Shown here piece after piece: positions 1 through 5,301 of a stretch of 7,070 nucleotides of DNA. The DNA is from CAZIZT01 sp964544085 (GTDB taxonomy: Bacteria; Campylobacterota_A; Desulfurellia; Desulfurellales; Hippeaceae), in the NCBI GenBank assembly GCA_964544085.1, contig CAZIZT010000022.1, positions 1 to 7,070 of the forward strand, written 5' to 3'. The notes beneath the pieces were generated by a model. The model saw nothing but the letters and a program-made list of their open reading frames with translations. It was not told the DNA's origin and searched no databases. Made by a program: the position numbers and the translations under genes. How positions within the stretch are numbered: the first letter of the stretch is position 1; each line of letters opens with the position of its first letter.

Positions 1-1
1 A

Positions 2-952
2 AGGAAACACGCACACTTTGATGACGATAAAAGGGGGTTTCAAGCCATCTTTGTTGAGAAAGGGGTCTCTCTATCGGATAATGTTCGCAAAGGGTTTAAA
101 GCAATTTACCGTGTGGATGAGTATCTGCGCTACTTTCATAACCTGAAGGATAGGAGTGCGCTGTTATATGCCGTAAAGAGGGGAGAGTTGTTAAGAAAAA
201 CACCGGAGGGTTACACGCCGGAGGGGGGTAGTGGGTACTCCCTTTTGAACGCCTATAACTGTTTATACGATTGCAGCTACTGTTTCTTGAAGGGTTATTT
301 TAGAAGTTTCAATCCTGTTCTGTTTGTTAATTATGAGGATTTTGTCAGCGCTATTGAAAGGATTCTATCTTCTGATAAACGAAGGCCACTCTACTTTTAT
401 GCTGGCACATTTTCTGATTCGCTTGCGCTTGTCGGATTGGATGAGACGCTCAAGAGGCTGGTTAGATACTTTCTCGAGATTGAAGACGATGTGTATCTGG
501 AGCTGCGTACAAAGTCGGACAGAATAAGTTTTCTGTTAGATATGAAACCCTCAGAGCGTTTGATTGTGGCCTTTACACTTGCGCCACAGAAGGCTGTAGA
601 AAGGTATGAACGCCTTACGCCGTCTCTTGATCGCAGGTTGAGGGCTATAAAAACACTTGATGATGCTGGCTATCGGATAGGAGTGAGGCTTGATCCGATT
701 TTTACAGAGATGCTTGATGGATACGAACCCATTGTAGAGTTTATCGAGTCGCTGAAACATCTGCACTCGGTTGAACTCGGTTTTTGCCGTTTTGAGAAGA
801 AGGTTTACGAAAAACTGCAAAGAAAAGGTTTTTTTGCGAATCTGGAATTCCGAAATGGTATGTATCGCACACCCAGCAGCGATGTGAAACGTGCCATGAA
901 TTTTTTTAGCAAAAGACTGAAAAACTTCTATCTGAGCATGGAACAGGTTTAG
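2..952 (+). CDS. SPL-family (spore photoproduct lyase-like) radical SAM protein, 5' end outside window
   Basis: The frame is open from the left edge (first full codon at base 2) to TAG at 950-952, about 316 visible residues. A GTG at 113 is the only conventional start codon in frame, but it has no ribosome binding site. It would also remove the conserved N-terminal stretch AIFVEKGVSL, which resembles the YIEP/YVEK segment of spore photoproduct lyases, so the true start is probably upstream of the window. The radical SAM 4Fe-4S motif CX3CX2C (CLYDCSYC) lies at bases 260-283. Next come a YAGTFSD segment matching the GEFSDSLALD-type loop of non-sporulating SPL relatives, and a TIM-barrel-like remainder. 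The family cleaves SAM to a 5'-deoxyadenosyl radical; true SPL repairs the spore thymine dimer. The position equivalent to the H-donor Cys141 of Bacillus subtilis SPL appears to be Thr or Phe here, so the substrate is unknown. No sporulation gene is nearby. It is convergent with the next gene, 21 bases apart. Family assignment is fairly sure; function is not. Confidence 0.82.
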   Translation, partial: RKHAHFDDDKRGFQAIFVEKGVSLSDNVRKGFKAIYRVDEYLRYFHNLKDRSALLYAVKRGELLRKTPEGYTPEGGSGYSLLNAYNCLYDCSYCFLKGYFRSFNPVLFVNYEDFVSAIERILSSDKRRPLYFYAGTFSDSLALVGLDETLKRLVRYFLEIEDDVYLELRTKSDRISFLLDMKPSERLIVAFTLAPQKAVERYERLTPSLDRRLRAIKTLDDAGYRIGVRLDPIFTEMLDGYEPIVEFIESLKHLHSVELGFCRFEKKVYEKLQRKGFFANLEFRNGMYRTPSSDVKRAMNFFSKRLKNFYLSMEQV

Positions 953-973
953 TCATACTTTGTTTGCACTGAA

Positions 974-1204
974 TTATCTCAGGGTTTTGTACTTCTTCAT
1001 TCTTCTAAGGATAGATAAGGCGAGCACTGCTGCTATGATTGAATTAACGATGGTAAATATCGCATTATGGATTGAATAAGCATATATGGCAAGTAGAATA
1101 CTCGCGCACAGATTGGTTATCTCAAACATGCCGCGGTATGGTGTTAGTAACCAGAGATAGGAACCTACAAGCAGCACCAATCCACAAACACCCACCCAGT
1201 TCAT
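974..1204 (-). CDS. small three-helix membrane protein, CBU_0592-like
   Basis: This is a 76-residue protein starting at ATG (1204-1202) and ending at TAA (976-974). A purine-rich ribosome binding site AAAGGAA (complement of 1214-1220) sits 9 bases upstream. Three hydrophobic segments are visible at about residues 2-21, 26-44 and 47-66, followed by a basic tail (RRMKKYK). The pattern of a G/SYLW first helix, an N-rich loop entering helix 2 (FEITNLCASILLAIYAY) and a VNSIIAAVLALSIL third helix resembles the CBU_0592-like domain, a small inner-membrane domain of unknown function. No catalytic residues are apparent. It is transcribed away from the DUF2202-SLH gene, from a promoter with good consensus at 1244-1272, and is therefore probably a single-gene transcript. 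The family call rests on recalled sequence style and not on a search. That it is a real membrane-protein gene is well supported by its start signals and composition. Confidence 0.75.
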   Translation of the reverse strand: MNWVGVCGLVLLVGSYLWLLTPYRGMFEITNLCASILLAIYAYSIHNAIFTIVNSIIAAVLALSILRRMKKYKTLR

Positions 1205-1243
1205 ATCTTTGAGTTCCTTTCTTTTTAATACTACTCCTAAGCA

Positions 1244-1272
1244 ATTCTAAACCCAATATGCGTTACGGTCAA
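1244..1272 (-). promoter_or_regulatory. sigma70-type promoter for the CBU_0592-like gene
   Basis: On the minus strand, TTGACC (complement of 1267-1272) is followed after exactly 17 bases by TAGAAT (complement of 1244-1249). Each hexamer matches the consensus at five of six positions. Transcription would start near 1237 and give a leader of about 33 bases containing the AAAGGAA ribosome binding site. Confidence 0.65.
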
Positions 1273-1288
1273 TAATTTTGAAATCTAC

Positions 1289-1313
1289 AAAAGTTTATCA
1301 ACAAAAAACTTTT
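1289..1313. repeat. 8-bp inverted repeat in divergent intergenic region
   Basis: AAAAGTTT (1289-1296) and AAACTTTT (1306-1313) are perfect reverse complements separated by 9 bases. The dyad lies just upstream of the minus-strand promoter and about 120 bases before the DUF2202-SLH gene, so it could be an operator for one or both genes. The arms are AT-rich, so chance is a real alternative. No clear plus-strand -35/-10 pair was found between here and 1416. Confidence 0.35.
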
Positions 1314-1416
1314 AATCTTCCGTTTTTCTTGTAACCTATGTATACCTGTTGCGTTGTAGTGGTAGGAGCTTCAAGGTGGTTAGTTGAATCGTGTGTTATT
1401 TATCAAAAAATTCTAT

Positions 1417-1424
1417 GGAGGTGG
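1417..1424 (+). promoter_or_regulatory. ribosome binding site that fixes the DUF2202-SLH start
   Basis: GGAGGTGG lies with its GAGGTG core 6 bases before ATG 1430. The chemoreceptor and the peptidase have the same core and spacing. It selects ATG 1430 over the in-frame GTG at 1391, and the protein from 1430 begins directly with a classic signal peptide. Confidence 0.8.
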
Positions 1425-1429
1425 TTCTT

Positions 1430-2710
1430 ATGGGAAAGGCACTAAGAAATCTTGTATTACTTGTGGTGAGTGTGTTTTTGATTGCATCTGCTGCATTTGC
1501 AGCCGGCAATGGTAACGGTCAGGGTTCACAAAACACCACAACAGGTGTATCTGCCGATCAGATTGCCCAGATGGTTAATGCTCTGCCGTACCAATCTCTG
1601 TCTGATCAGGAGATCCAGGATATCGAGCACATGCGCGAGGAGGAAAAGCTGGCCAGGGACGTCTATACCACATTGTATAACACCTGGCAGATGAATATCT
1701 TTAACAACATAGCCAAAAGCGAGCAGACACACATGGACATGGTAAAGGCGCTTATCGATAAATATCAGCTTCCAGATCCCGTGGAGCAGACAGGTGATCA
1801 GATTGGAGTTTTCAGTGATGATAAGCTGCAGAGTCTTTACAACCAGCTTGTAGAAGAGGGTCAAACGAGTCTGGTTGATGCTTTGAAAGTGGGTGCTACA
1901 ATAGAGGATCTGGATATATACGATCTGCAAAAGGCTATTTCGGATACTGATAATGAAGACGTTGCTTATGTGTTTAACAACCTGATGCAGGGTAGCAGAA
2001 ACCATTTGAGATCATTTGTGAGCACACTTGAGAAGTACAACGCTTCCTATACACCGCAGTATATAAGTCAGGATGAATTTGACTCGATCATCAATTCACC
2101 TATGGAGAATAACTCCGTTCAACCCAACCCCCAGGTAGCTTGCAAACAGTCTCCTTTCAGCGATGTACCAACAGATGCCTGGTACTGTCCGTATGTGGCT
2201 ATGCTAAAAAATGACAATATCACCCAGGGCTATACCGATGGAACCTTCAGGCCAGAGGCAAACATTACACGTGCTGAAGTTGCAAAAATGATAGTGCTTG
2301 CAGACAACATCACGGTACCATCTACATGCACGCAGGCTCCTTTCAATGATGTTAAGGTAGGCGATTGGTATTGCCGTTATGTGGAGGCATTGAAGGATGC
2401 AGGGCTTGTTTCTGGTACAGGGAACGGTATGTTTGAACCAACAAGGCAGATAACGAGAGCTGAGGTTGCCAAGATGGTTGCATTGATGGCTGGCTTAACC
2501 ATTGAGCCATGCACAACCCAGCCTTTCAGCGATGTACCAACAGATGCCTGGTACTGTCAGTATGTGCAGGCTCTGAAAGCTGACAATCTTACCACTGGTT
2601 ATCCGGATGGTACGTTCAGGCCAGATCAGCCTATCACAAGGGCAGAAGCAGCAGCGCTTATCTATAGGGCTATGGAGTACAAGAGGCTGCACGAGCAAGC
2701 ATCGCAGTAG
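1430..2710 (+). CDS. secreted ferritin-like DUF2202 protein with three SLH domains
   Basis: The protein has 426 residues. A Sec signal peptide (MGKALRN, hydrophobic core 8-23, AFA|AG cleavage near residue 24) precedes a short G/N/Q linker. A helical DUF2202 ferritin-like domain spans about residues 55-205. Candidate metal ligands are the Glu cluster of REEEKLARDVY (70-72), the ExxH of SEQTHM (E98, H101), E159 and H192 of GSRNHLRSF. The family is predicted to bind a di-iron or similar centre; its activity is unknown. Three S-layer homology domains follow, near 238-292, 300-355 and 361-420, each with an F(S/N)DV opening, a GY.DGTF.P-type turn (degenerate in the second) and TRAE. Each also has two cysteines spaced C-x14-C (238/253, 300/315, 361/376), suggesting disulfides outside the cytoplasm. 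The inferred role is a surface-layer-attached protein handling metal or oxidants. It stands alone: a divergent neighbour lies upstream and a strong terminator follows. The domain calls are solid; the function is inference. Confidence 0.9.
   Translation: MGKALRNLVLLVVSVFLIASAAFAAGNGNGQGSQNTTTGVSADQIAQMVNALPYQSLSDQEIQDIEHMREEEKLARDVYTTLYNTWQMNIFNNIAKSEQTHMDMVKALIDKYQLPDPVEQTGDQIGVFSDDKLQSLYNQLVEEGQTSLVDALKVGATIEDLDIYDLQKAISDTDNEDVAYVFNNLMQGSRNHLRSFVSTLEKYNASYTPQYISQDEFDSIINSPMENNSVQPNPQVACKQSPFSDVPTDAWYCPYVAMLKNDNITQGYTDGTFRPEANITRAEVAKMIVLADNITVPSTCTQAPFNDVKVGDWYCRYVEALKDAGLVSGTGNGMFEPTRQITRAEVAKMVALMAGLTIEPCTTQPFSDVPTDAWYCQYVQALKADNLTTGYPDGTFRPDQPITRAEAAALIYRAMEYKRLHEQASQ
2153..2189 (+). repeat. 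SLH-coding direct repeat, copy 1 (37 bases)
   Basis: This stretch is identical, base for base, to 2522-2558 and lies in the same frame 123 codons earlier. It encodes the PFSDV...AWYC opening of SLH domain 1. The second SLH domain has diverged at the same place, so copies 1 and 3 resemble each other more than either resembles copy 2. Confidence 0.9.
2522..2558 (+). repeat. SLH-coding direct repeat, copy 2 (37 bases)
   Basis: Exact copy of 2153-2189, encoding the opening of SLH domain 3. Identity at synonymous positions suggests fairly recent duplication or gene conversion between the outer SLH units. Confidence 0.9.
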
Positions 2711-2743
2711 GGATATTTTAGGTTTTATTGTAAATAGCAAAGA

Positions 2744-2786
2744 AGGGAGGATGGGCTTTTAGCCTGTTCTCCCTCTTTTTATTTTT
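2744..2786 (+). terminator. intrinsic terminator after the DUF2202-SLH gene
   Basis: A 13-bp stem (2744-2756 with 2762-2774), with no mismatches if three G-T wobbles are allowed, closes a five-base TTTTA loop. After one C it is followed by TTTTTATTTTT. It lies 34 bases after the stop codon and ends 24 bases before tlyA, separating the two transcripts. Confidence 0.9.
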
Positions 2787-2804
2787 GTCTTTGTGTTGTA
2801 TAGT
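2776..2804 (+). promoter_or_regulatory. candidate tlyA promoter giving a leaderless mRNA
   Basis: TATAGT (2799-2804) matches the -10 consensus at five of six positions. A weak TTTTTA (2776-2781) stands at 17-base spacing and overlaps the terminator's T-tract. A start about 7 bases after the -10 would fall on the GTG at 2811. The -35 is poor, so the call rests mainly on the -10 and on the absence of a Shine-Dalgarno sequence. Confidence 0.4.
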
Positions 2805-2810
2805 TAAGCT

Positions 2811-3527
2811 GTGAAGAAAAGGTTGGATCTTGTGCTCGTTGAGAGGGGTTTGGCTCCCACAAGGAGCCGTGCTGCCCAGATTATAAAGTCCGGCTCAGTG
2901 ATGGTTTCAGGAAAGATAGTTAAGAAAGCTGGATATTTGGTTGACCATGATGACAATATCTCTGTAAGTGATCCATTCAAGGGCTACGTTAGCAGGGCTG
3001 GAATTAAACTTGAACACGCCCTGAAATGCTTTAAGGTGGATGTTGCTGGCAAGGTCTGTCTGGATGTAGGCTCTTCCACCGGCGGTTTTACTCAATGTTT
3101 GCTCAATGCCGGAGCTAAACTGGTTTACGCCGTTGATGTAGGGAAGGATCAGATGCATGACTCATTGCGGGGAGATCCGAGGATAAGACTATTTGAGTGC
3201 ACGGATGTGCGCAGGTTTGACCCTGGTATCAAATTTGATATTGTCAGTGTTGATGTAAGTTTTATCTCGTTGAGGTTGATTCTTGAACATGTGCGTCGTT
3301 TAGCTAAAGAGAATTCGAGCGTCGTTGTACTCATAAAGCCACAGTTTGAGGCTGGAAGAGAGCATATAAAGGCAGGTCTTGTGAAGGATCCGGCTATAAT
3401 AGAGAGGGTTATCGAAGCAGTCAAAGGATATGCCACTGATGCTGGATTTTCAATTGTTGGGATCGTGGAGTCTCCAGTGCTGGGCAAGGATGGGAATCGT
3501 GAGTTTCTGATGCACTTAAGGGCTTAG
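2811..3527 (+). CDS. tlyA: TlyA-type rRNA (cytidine-2'-O)-methyltransferase
   Basis: The protein has 238 residues. TlyA transfers a methyl group from SAM to the ribose 2'-OH of cytidine in rRNA (23S C1920, and also 16S C1409 in the longer type). An N-terminal S4 RNA-binding domain (about 1-57, MKKRLDLVLVERGLA opening) precedes a Rossmann FtsJ/RrmJ-like domain. SAM motif I is LDVGSSTGGFTQ (84-95). The K-D-K-E catalytic set is visible as K66, D148 (SVDVSF), K176 (IKPQFE) and E231 (GNREF), in register with K69/D154/K182/E238 of Mycobacterium tuberculosis TlyA. The short length fits the TlyA(I) class, which is thought to modify only 23S rRNA. The GTG start at 2811 gives exactly the canonical N-terminus, although no ribosome binding site precedes it, which suggests leaderless translation. 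The last 4 bases overlap the convergent chemoreceptor gene. Some TlyA proteins have been called haemolysins; nothing here supports that role. Confidence 0.93.
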   Translation: MKKRLDLVLVERGLAPTRSRAAQIIKSGSVMVSGKIVKKAGYLVDHDDNISVSDPFKGYVSRAGIKLEHALKCFKVDVAGKVCLDVGSSTGGFTQCLLNAGAKLVYAVDVGKDQMHDSLRGDPRIRLFECTDVRRFDPGIKFDIVSVDVSFISLRLILEHVRRLAKENSSVVVLIKPQFEAGREHIKAGLVKDPAIIERVIEAVKGYATDAGFSIVGIVESPVLGKDGNREFLMHLRA

Positions 3528-5140
3528 TTTAGCTTGAATTTGCTGAGCAAAGCCTCCATCTGTTGAGCCTTGTCCTTAAGCTCGCTGGCTATAGACGCTA
3601 TTTCTTCAACGCTCTTTGCGTTCTCGGACGAGGCCCTATTTATCTCTTCAATTCTTGTTACTATTTCGTTTATGTTTTCAGCGTTTTGCATGAAGTTGTT
3701 TATCATTTCTTCTACCATACTGGTTGCTTGGTTCATCTGGTGCATGGTCTCGTTTAGTAGAGATTGAACATCCTTTGCATCCTGCGTCAGTACTCCTATG
3801 TTCGATGCATTCTCAATAATGCTTGAGCTCGTTTGTGTTATTGAATGTACTATTTTGCTTATGGTTGAATCTATCTCGGACAGAGAACTTTGTGTCTTCT
3901 CAGCCAGTTTTCTCACCTCGTCTGCAACGACAGCGAAGCCTCTTCCTGCTTCACCTGCGCGTGCCGCCTCTATAGCTGCATTCAGGGCAAGCAGGTTTGT
4001 CTGATCTGCTATCTCGCTTATCACTGTTAAAACATTCTTTACTGCTTCAGCTTCACTTGCAAGGCTCTTGAGTTTACTGGAGAGTTCGTTCTCCCGTTCG
4101 CTGGTTTCAAGCATCCTTTGAACGTATGCATCCACCTTTCTTTCTACATTTTCAAGGTGCTCCTTAGCGGTCGAAATACTTTCTCTTGTGGTTTTTGCAT
4201 TTTCCATGTTTGAGCTTATGGTGCTCTCGACACTCTCACTGTACGAGGTCACATCGTTTACAAGTTGCGACTCCTCTTCTACCTTGCTGCCGATCTGAGC
4301 TGAAGCGCTCGATAGGTTTTCGGCAAGGGATAAGTTTTCTGAGCCAATCCCTTGCGTTTTCCTAACTATACTTTTTAGCTCACTTACCATATCGCACAGG
4401 TTAGAGGCCATCGTTGCTATCTCGTTTTTGCCTTTTATATTGAGACTATCTGTGAAATCAAGGCGTGATAGCTTCTGAATAAAGAGGTTGATGCCAGGCA
4501 GAAGTTTGAGCGTCTGAAATATGAAGTAAAATGAGAGCATAAAGACTATAAAGATGAGTAGATTGCCAAGTGTGATCAGGATTTTTTGTATGACCACATG
4601 CCTTTCAACATTATTTACCTCTATTTTTGCCATTTTGTTATGATTTGCCACCATCTTTTCCACTTCTTCTGCGAGTCTGTCTGTGATTGTATCGAAATTC
4701 TTCATTATTGCATTACCAGCTTCTGTGCCATTTGTGATATAGGCATTTGCCATTTTTACACCTATGTTGAAATATTGGCGCAGATCTTTTCTGAGTATGT
4801 TTATTTTTTCTACAAGCAAAGGATCTGTAGTGCCCAGCCTTCTTTCTATTGTCCTCAATGTTTGTAAGGCATCTGTGTAGTATTGTTTAGCTTCATTGAT
4901 GCTCCCTGTATTTTTTGTTGCAGATGCATCGGTGAGGAACTGCTGTATCTGAATTATGTCAGTCTTGAGGCGGAAAAAATGCAACATTTGCGGTAGATCC
5001 CGCTCCTTAAGTCTGTATGTTTCCTTCTCTATCTTCTGGATCATGAATTGATTAGCCACCCAGACAGTGATGAGGATAATACTTACAACAACCAGAGATG
5101 CGTTTAATACCGTTTTTATTTTAATGTTTTTAAAATCCAT
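3524..5140 (-). CDS. methyl-accepting chemotaxis protein (4-helix-bundle sensor)
   Basis: A 538-residue transmembrane chemoreceptor. A short cytoplasmic N-terminus precedes TM1 (about 11-31). The roughly 155-residue periplasmic region (32-186) looks all-helical, like a four-helix-bundle ligand domain, and contains the IQIQQFLTDASATK segment seen in other MCPs. TM2 spans about 187-209, then a HAMP linker (about 210-262) and a long coiled-coil signalling domain. The highly conserved hairpin tip (ISEIADQTNLLALNAAIEAARAGEAGRGFAVVADEVR) lies at 374-410; this is where CheA and CheW dock. The C-terminus ends LLSKFKLN and has no CheR-binding pentapeptide. The ligand cannot be read from the sequence. 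The ATG at 5140 has GAGGTG 6 bases upstream (complement of 5147-5152) and a good promoter at 5177-5204. No other chemotaxis genes are in the window, so it is an orphan receptor here. Its stop overlaps the tlyA stop tail to tail, with no terminator visible between them. Confidence 0.95.
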   Translation of the reverse strand: MDFKNIKIKTVLNASLVVVSIILITVWVANQFMIQKIEKETYRLKERDLPQMLHFFRLKTDIIQIQQFLTDASATKNTGSINEAKQYYTDALQTLRTIERRLGTTDPLLVEKINILRKDLRQYFNIGVKMANAYITNGTEAGNAIMKNFDTITDRLAEEVEKMVANHNKMAKIEVNNVERHVVIQKILITLGNLLIFIVFMLSFYFIFQTLKLLPGINLFIQKLSRLDFTDSLNIKGKNEIATMASNLCDMVSELKSIVRKTQGIGSENLSLAENLSSASAQIGSKVEEESQLVNDVTSYSESVESTISSNMENAKTTRESISTAKEHLENVERKVDAYVQRMLETSERENELSSKLKSLASEAEAVKNVLTVISEIADQTNLLALNAAIEAARAGEAGRGFAVVADEVRKLAEKTQSSLSEIDSTISKIVHSITQTSSSIIENASNIGVLTQDAKDVQSLLNETMHQMNQATSMVEEMINNFMQNAENINEIVTRIEEINRASSENAKSVEEIASIASELKDKAQQMEALLSKFKLN

Positions 5141-5176
5141 AAATTACACCTCGCAACGTTAATTCTTATTACACTT

Positions 5177-5204
5177 ATTCTATTGCTTTCTAATTATTTT
5201 TCAA
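5177..5204 (-). promoter_or_regulatory. sigma70-type promoter for the chemoreceptor gene
   Basis: On the minus strand, TTGAAA (complement of 5199-5204) and TAGAAT (complement of 5177-5182) are 16 bases apart; each matches consensus at five of six. The predicted start near 5170 gives a leader of about 30 bases. The -10 hexamer is the same as in the promoter at 1244-1272. No sigma28-type motif was recognised, although chemotaxis genes often use that factor. Confidence 0.65.
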
Positions 5205-5220
5205 GTTTTCTATGCAATAG
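5180..5220. repeat. 7-bp inverted repeat spanning the chemoreceptor promoter
   Basis: CTATTGC (5180-5186) and GCAATAG (5214-5220) are perfect reverse complements with 27 bases between them. One arm overlaps the chemoreceptor -10 and the other lies upstream of its -35, a plausible layout for a repressor binding two half-sites. The arms are short, so chance cannot be excluded. Confidence 0.3.
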
Positions 5221-5240
5221 TACATTTTCACCTGTTTATC

Positions 5241-5269
5241 TTGACAAATGCTGCCACATCTGGATTACT
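5241..5269 (+). promoter_or_regulatory. candidate promoter for the C1A peptidase gene
   Basis: A perfect -35 hexamer TTGACA (5241-5246) is followed after 17 bases by ATTACT (5264-5269). That is a weak -10 (three of six), but a TGG triplet (5261-5263) just before it supplies the extended -10 TGn element. The predicted start near 5276 gives a short leader that includes the ribosome binding site. Confidence 0.5.
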
Positions 5270-5289
5270 CTGAGCAAAAGGTCTTGCAA

Positions 5290-5295
5290 GAGGTG
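5290..5295 (+). promoter_or_regulatory. ribosome binding site that fixes the peptidase start
   Basis: GAGGTG lies 6 bases before ATG 5302. An earlier in-frame ATG at 5248 lacks any such site, lies between the candidate -35 and -10, and would put a polar stretch before the signal peptide. Confidence 0.75.
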
Positions 5296-5301
5296 GCTTG
5301 T

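Noticed and set aside
113..952. GTG at 113 as the start of the radical SAM gene
   Set aside because: No ribosome binding site precedes it, the frame stays open to the left edge, and the upstream residues match the family's conserved N-terminal segment.
953..973. Bidirectional terminator between the two convergent genes at the left
   Set aside because: The 21-base gap and flanks show no stem-loop with a T-tract.
1391..1429. GTG at 1391 as the start of the DUF2202-SLH gene
   Set aside because: It would add 13 residues before a complete signal peptide; ATG 1430 has a near-perfect Shine-Dalgarno at the spacing seen in other genes of the window.
1526..2005. 159-codon open frame on the minus strand
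   Set aside because: It lies wholly within the well-supported DUF2202 gene; its translation is low-complexity and has no ribosome binding site or recognisable family.
3149..3487. 112-codon open frame on the minus strand
   Set aside because: Antisense to the conserved TlyA catalytic domain and without recognisable protein features.
4586..4867. 93-codon plus-strand open frame rich in Cys, His and aromatic residues
   Set aside because: Antisense to the helical sensor domain of the chemoreceptor; the odd composition is what reversed helix codons give.
5248..5301. ATG at 5248 as the start of the C1A peptidase
   Set aside because: It lacks a ribosome binding site, lies between the candidate -35 and -10, and places a polar stretch before the signal peptide.
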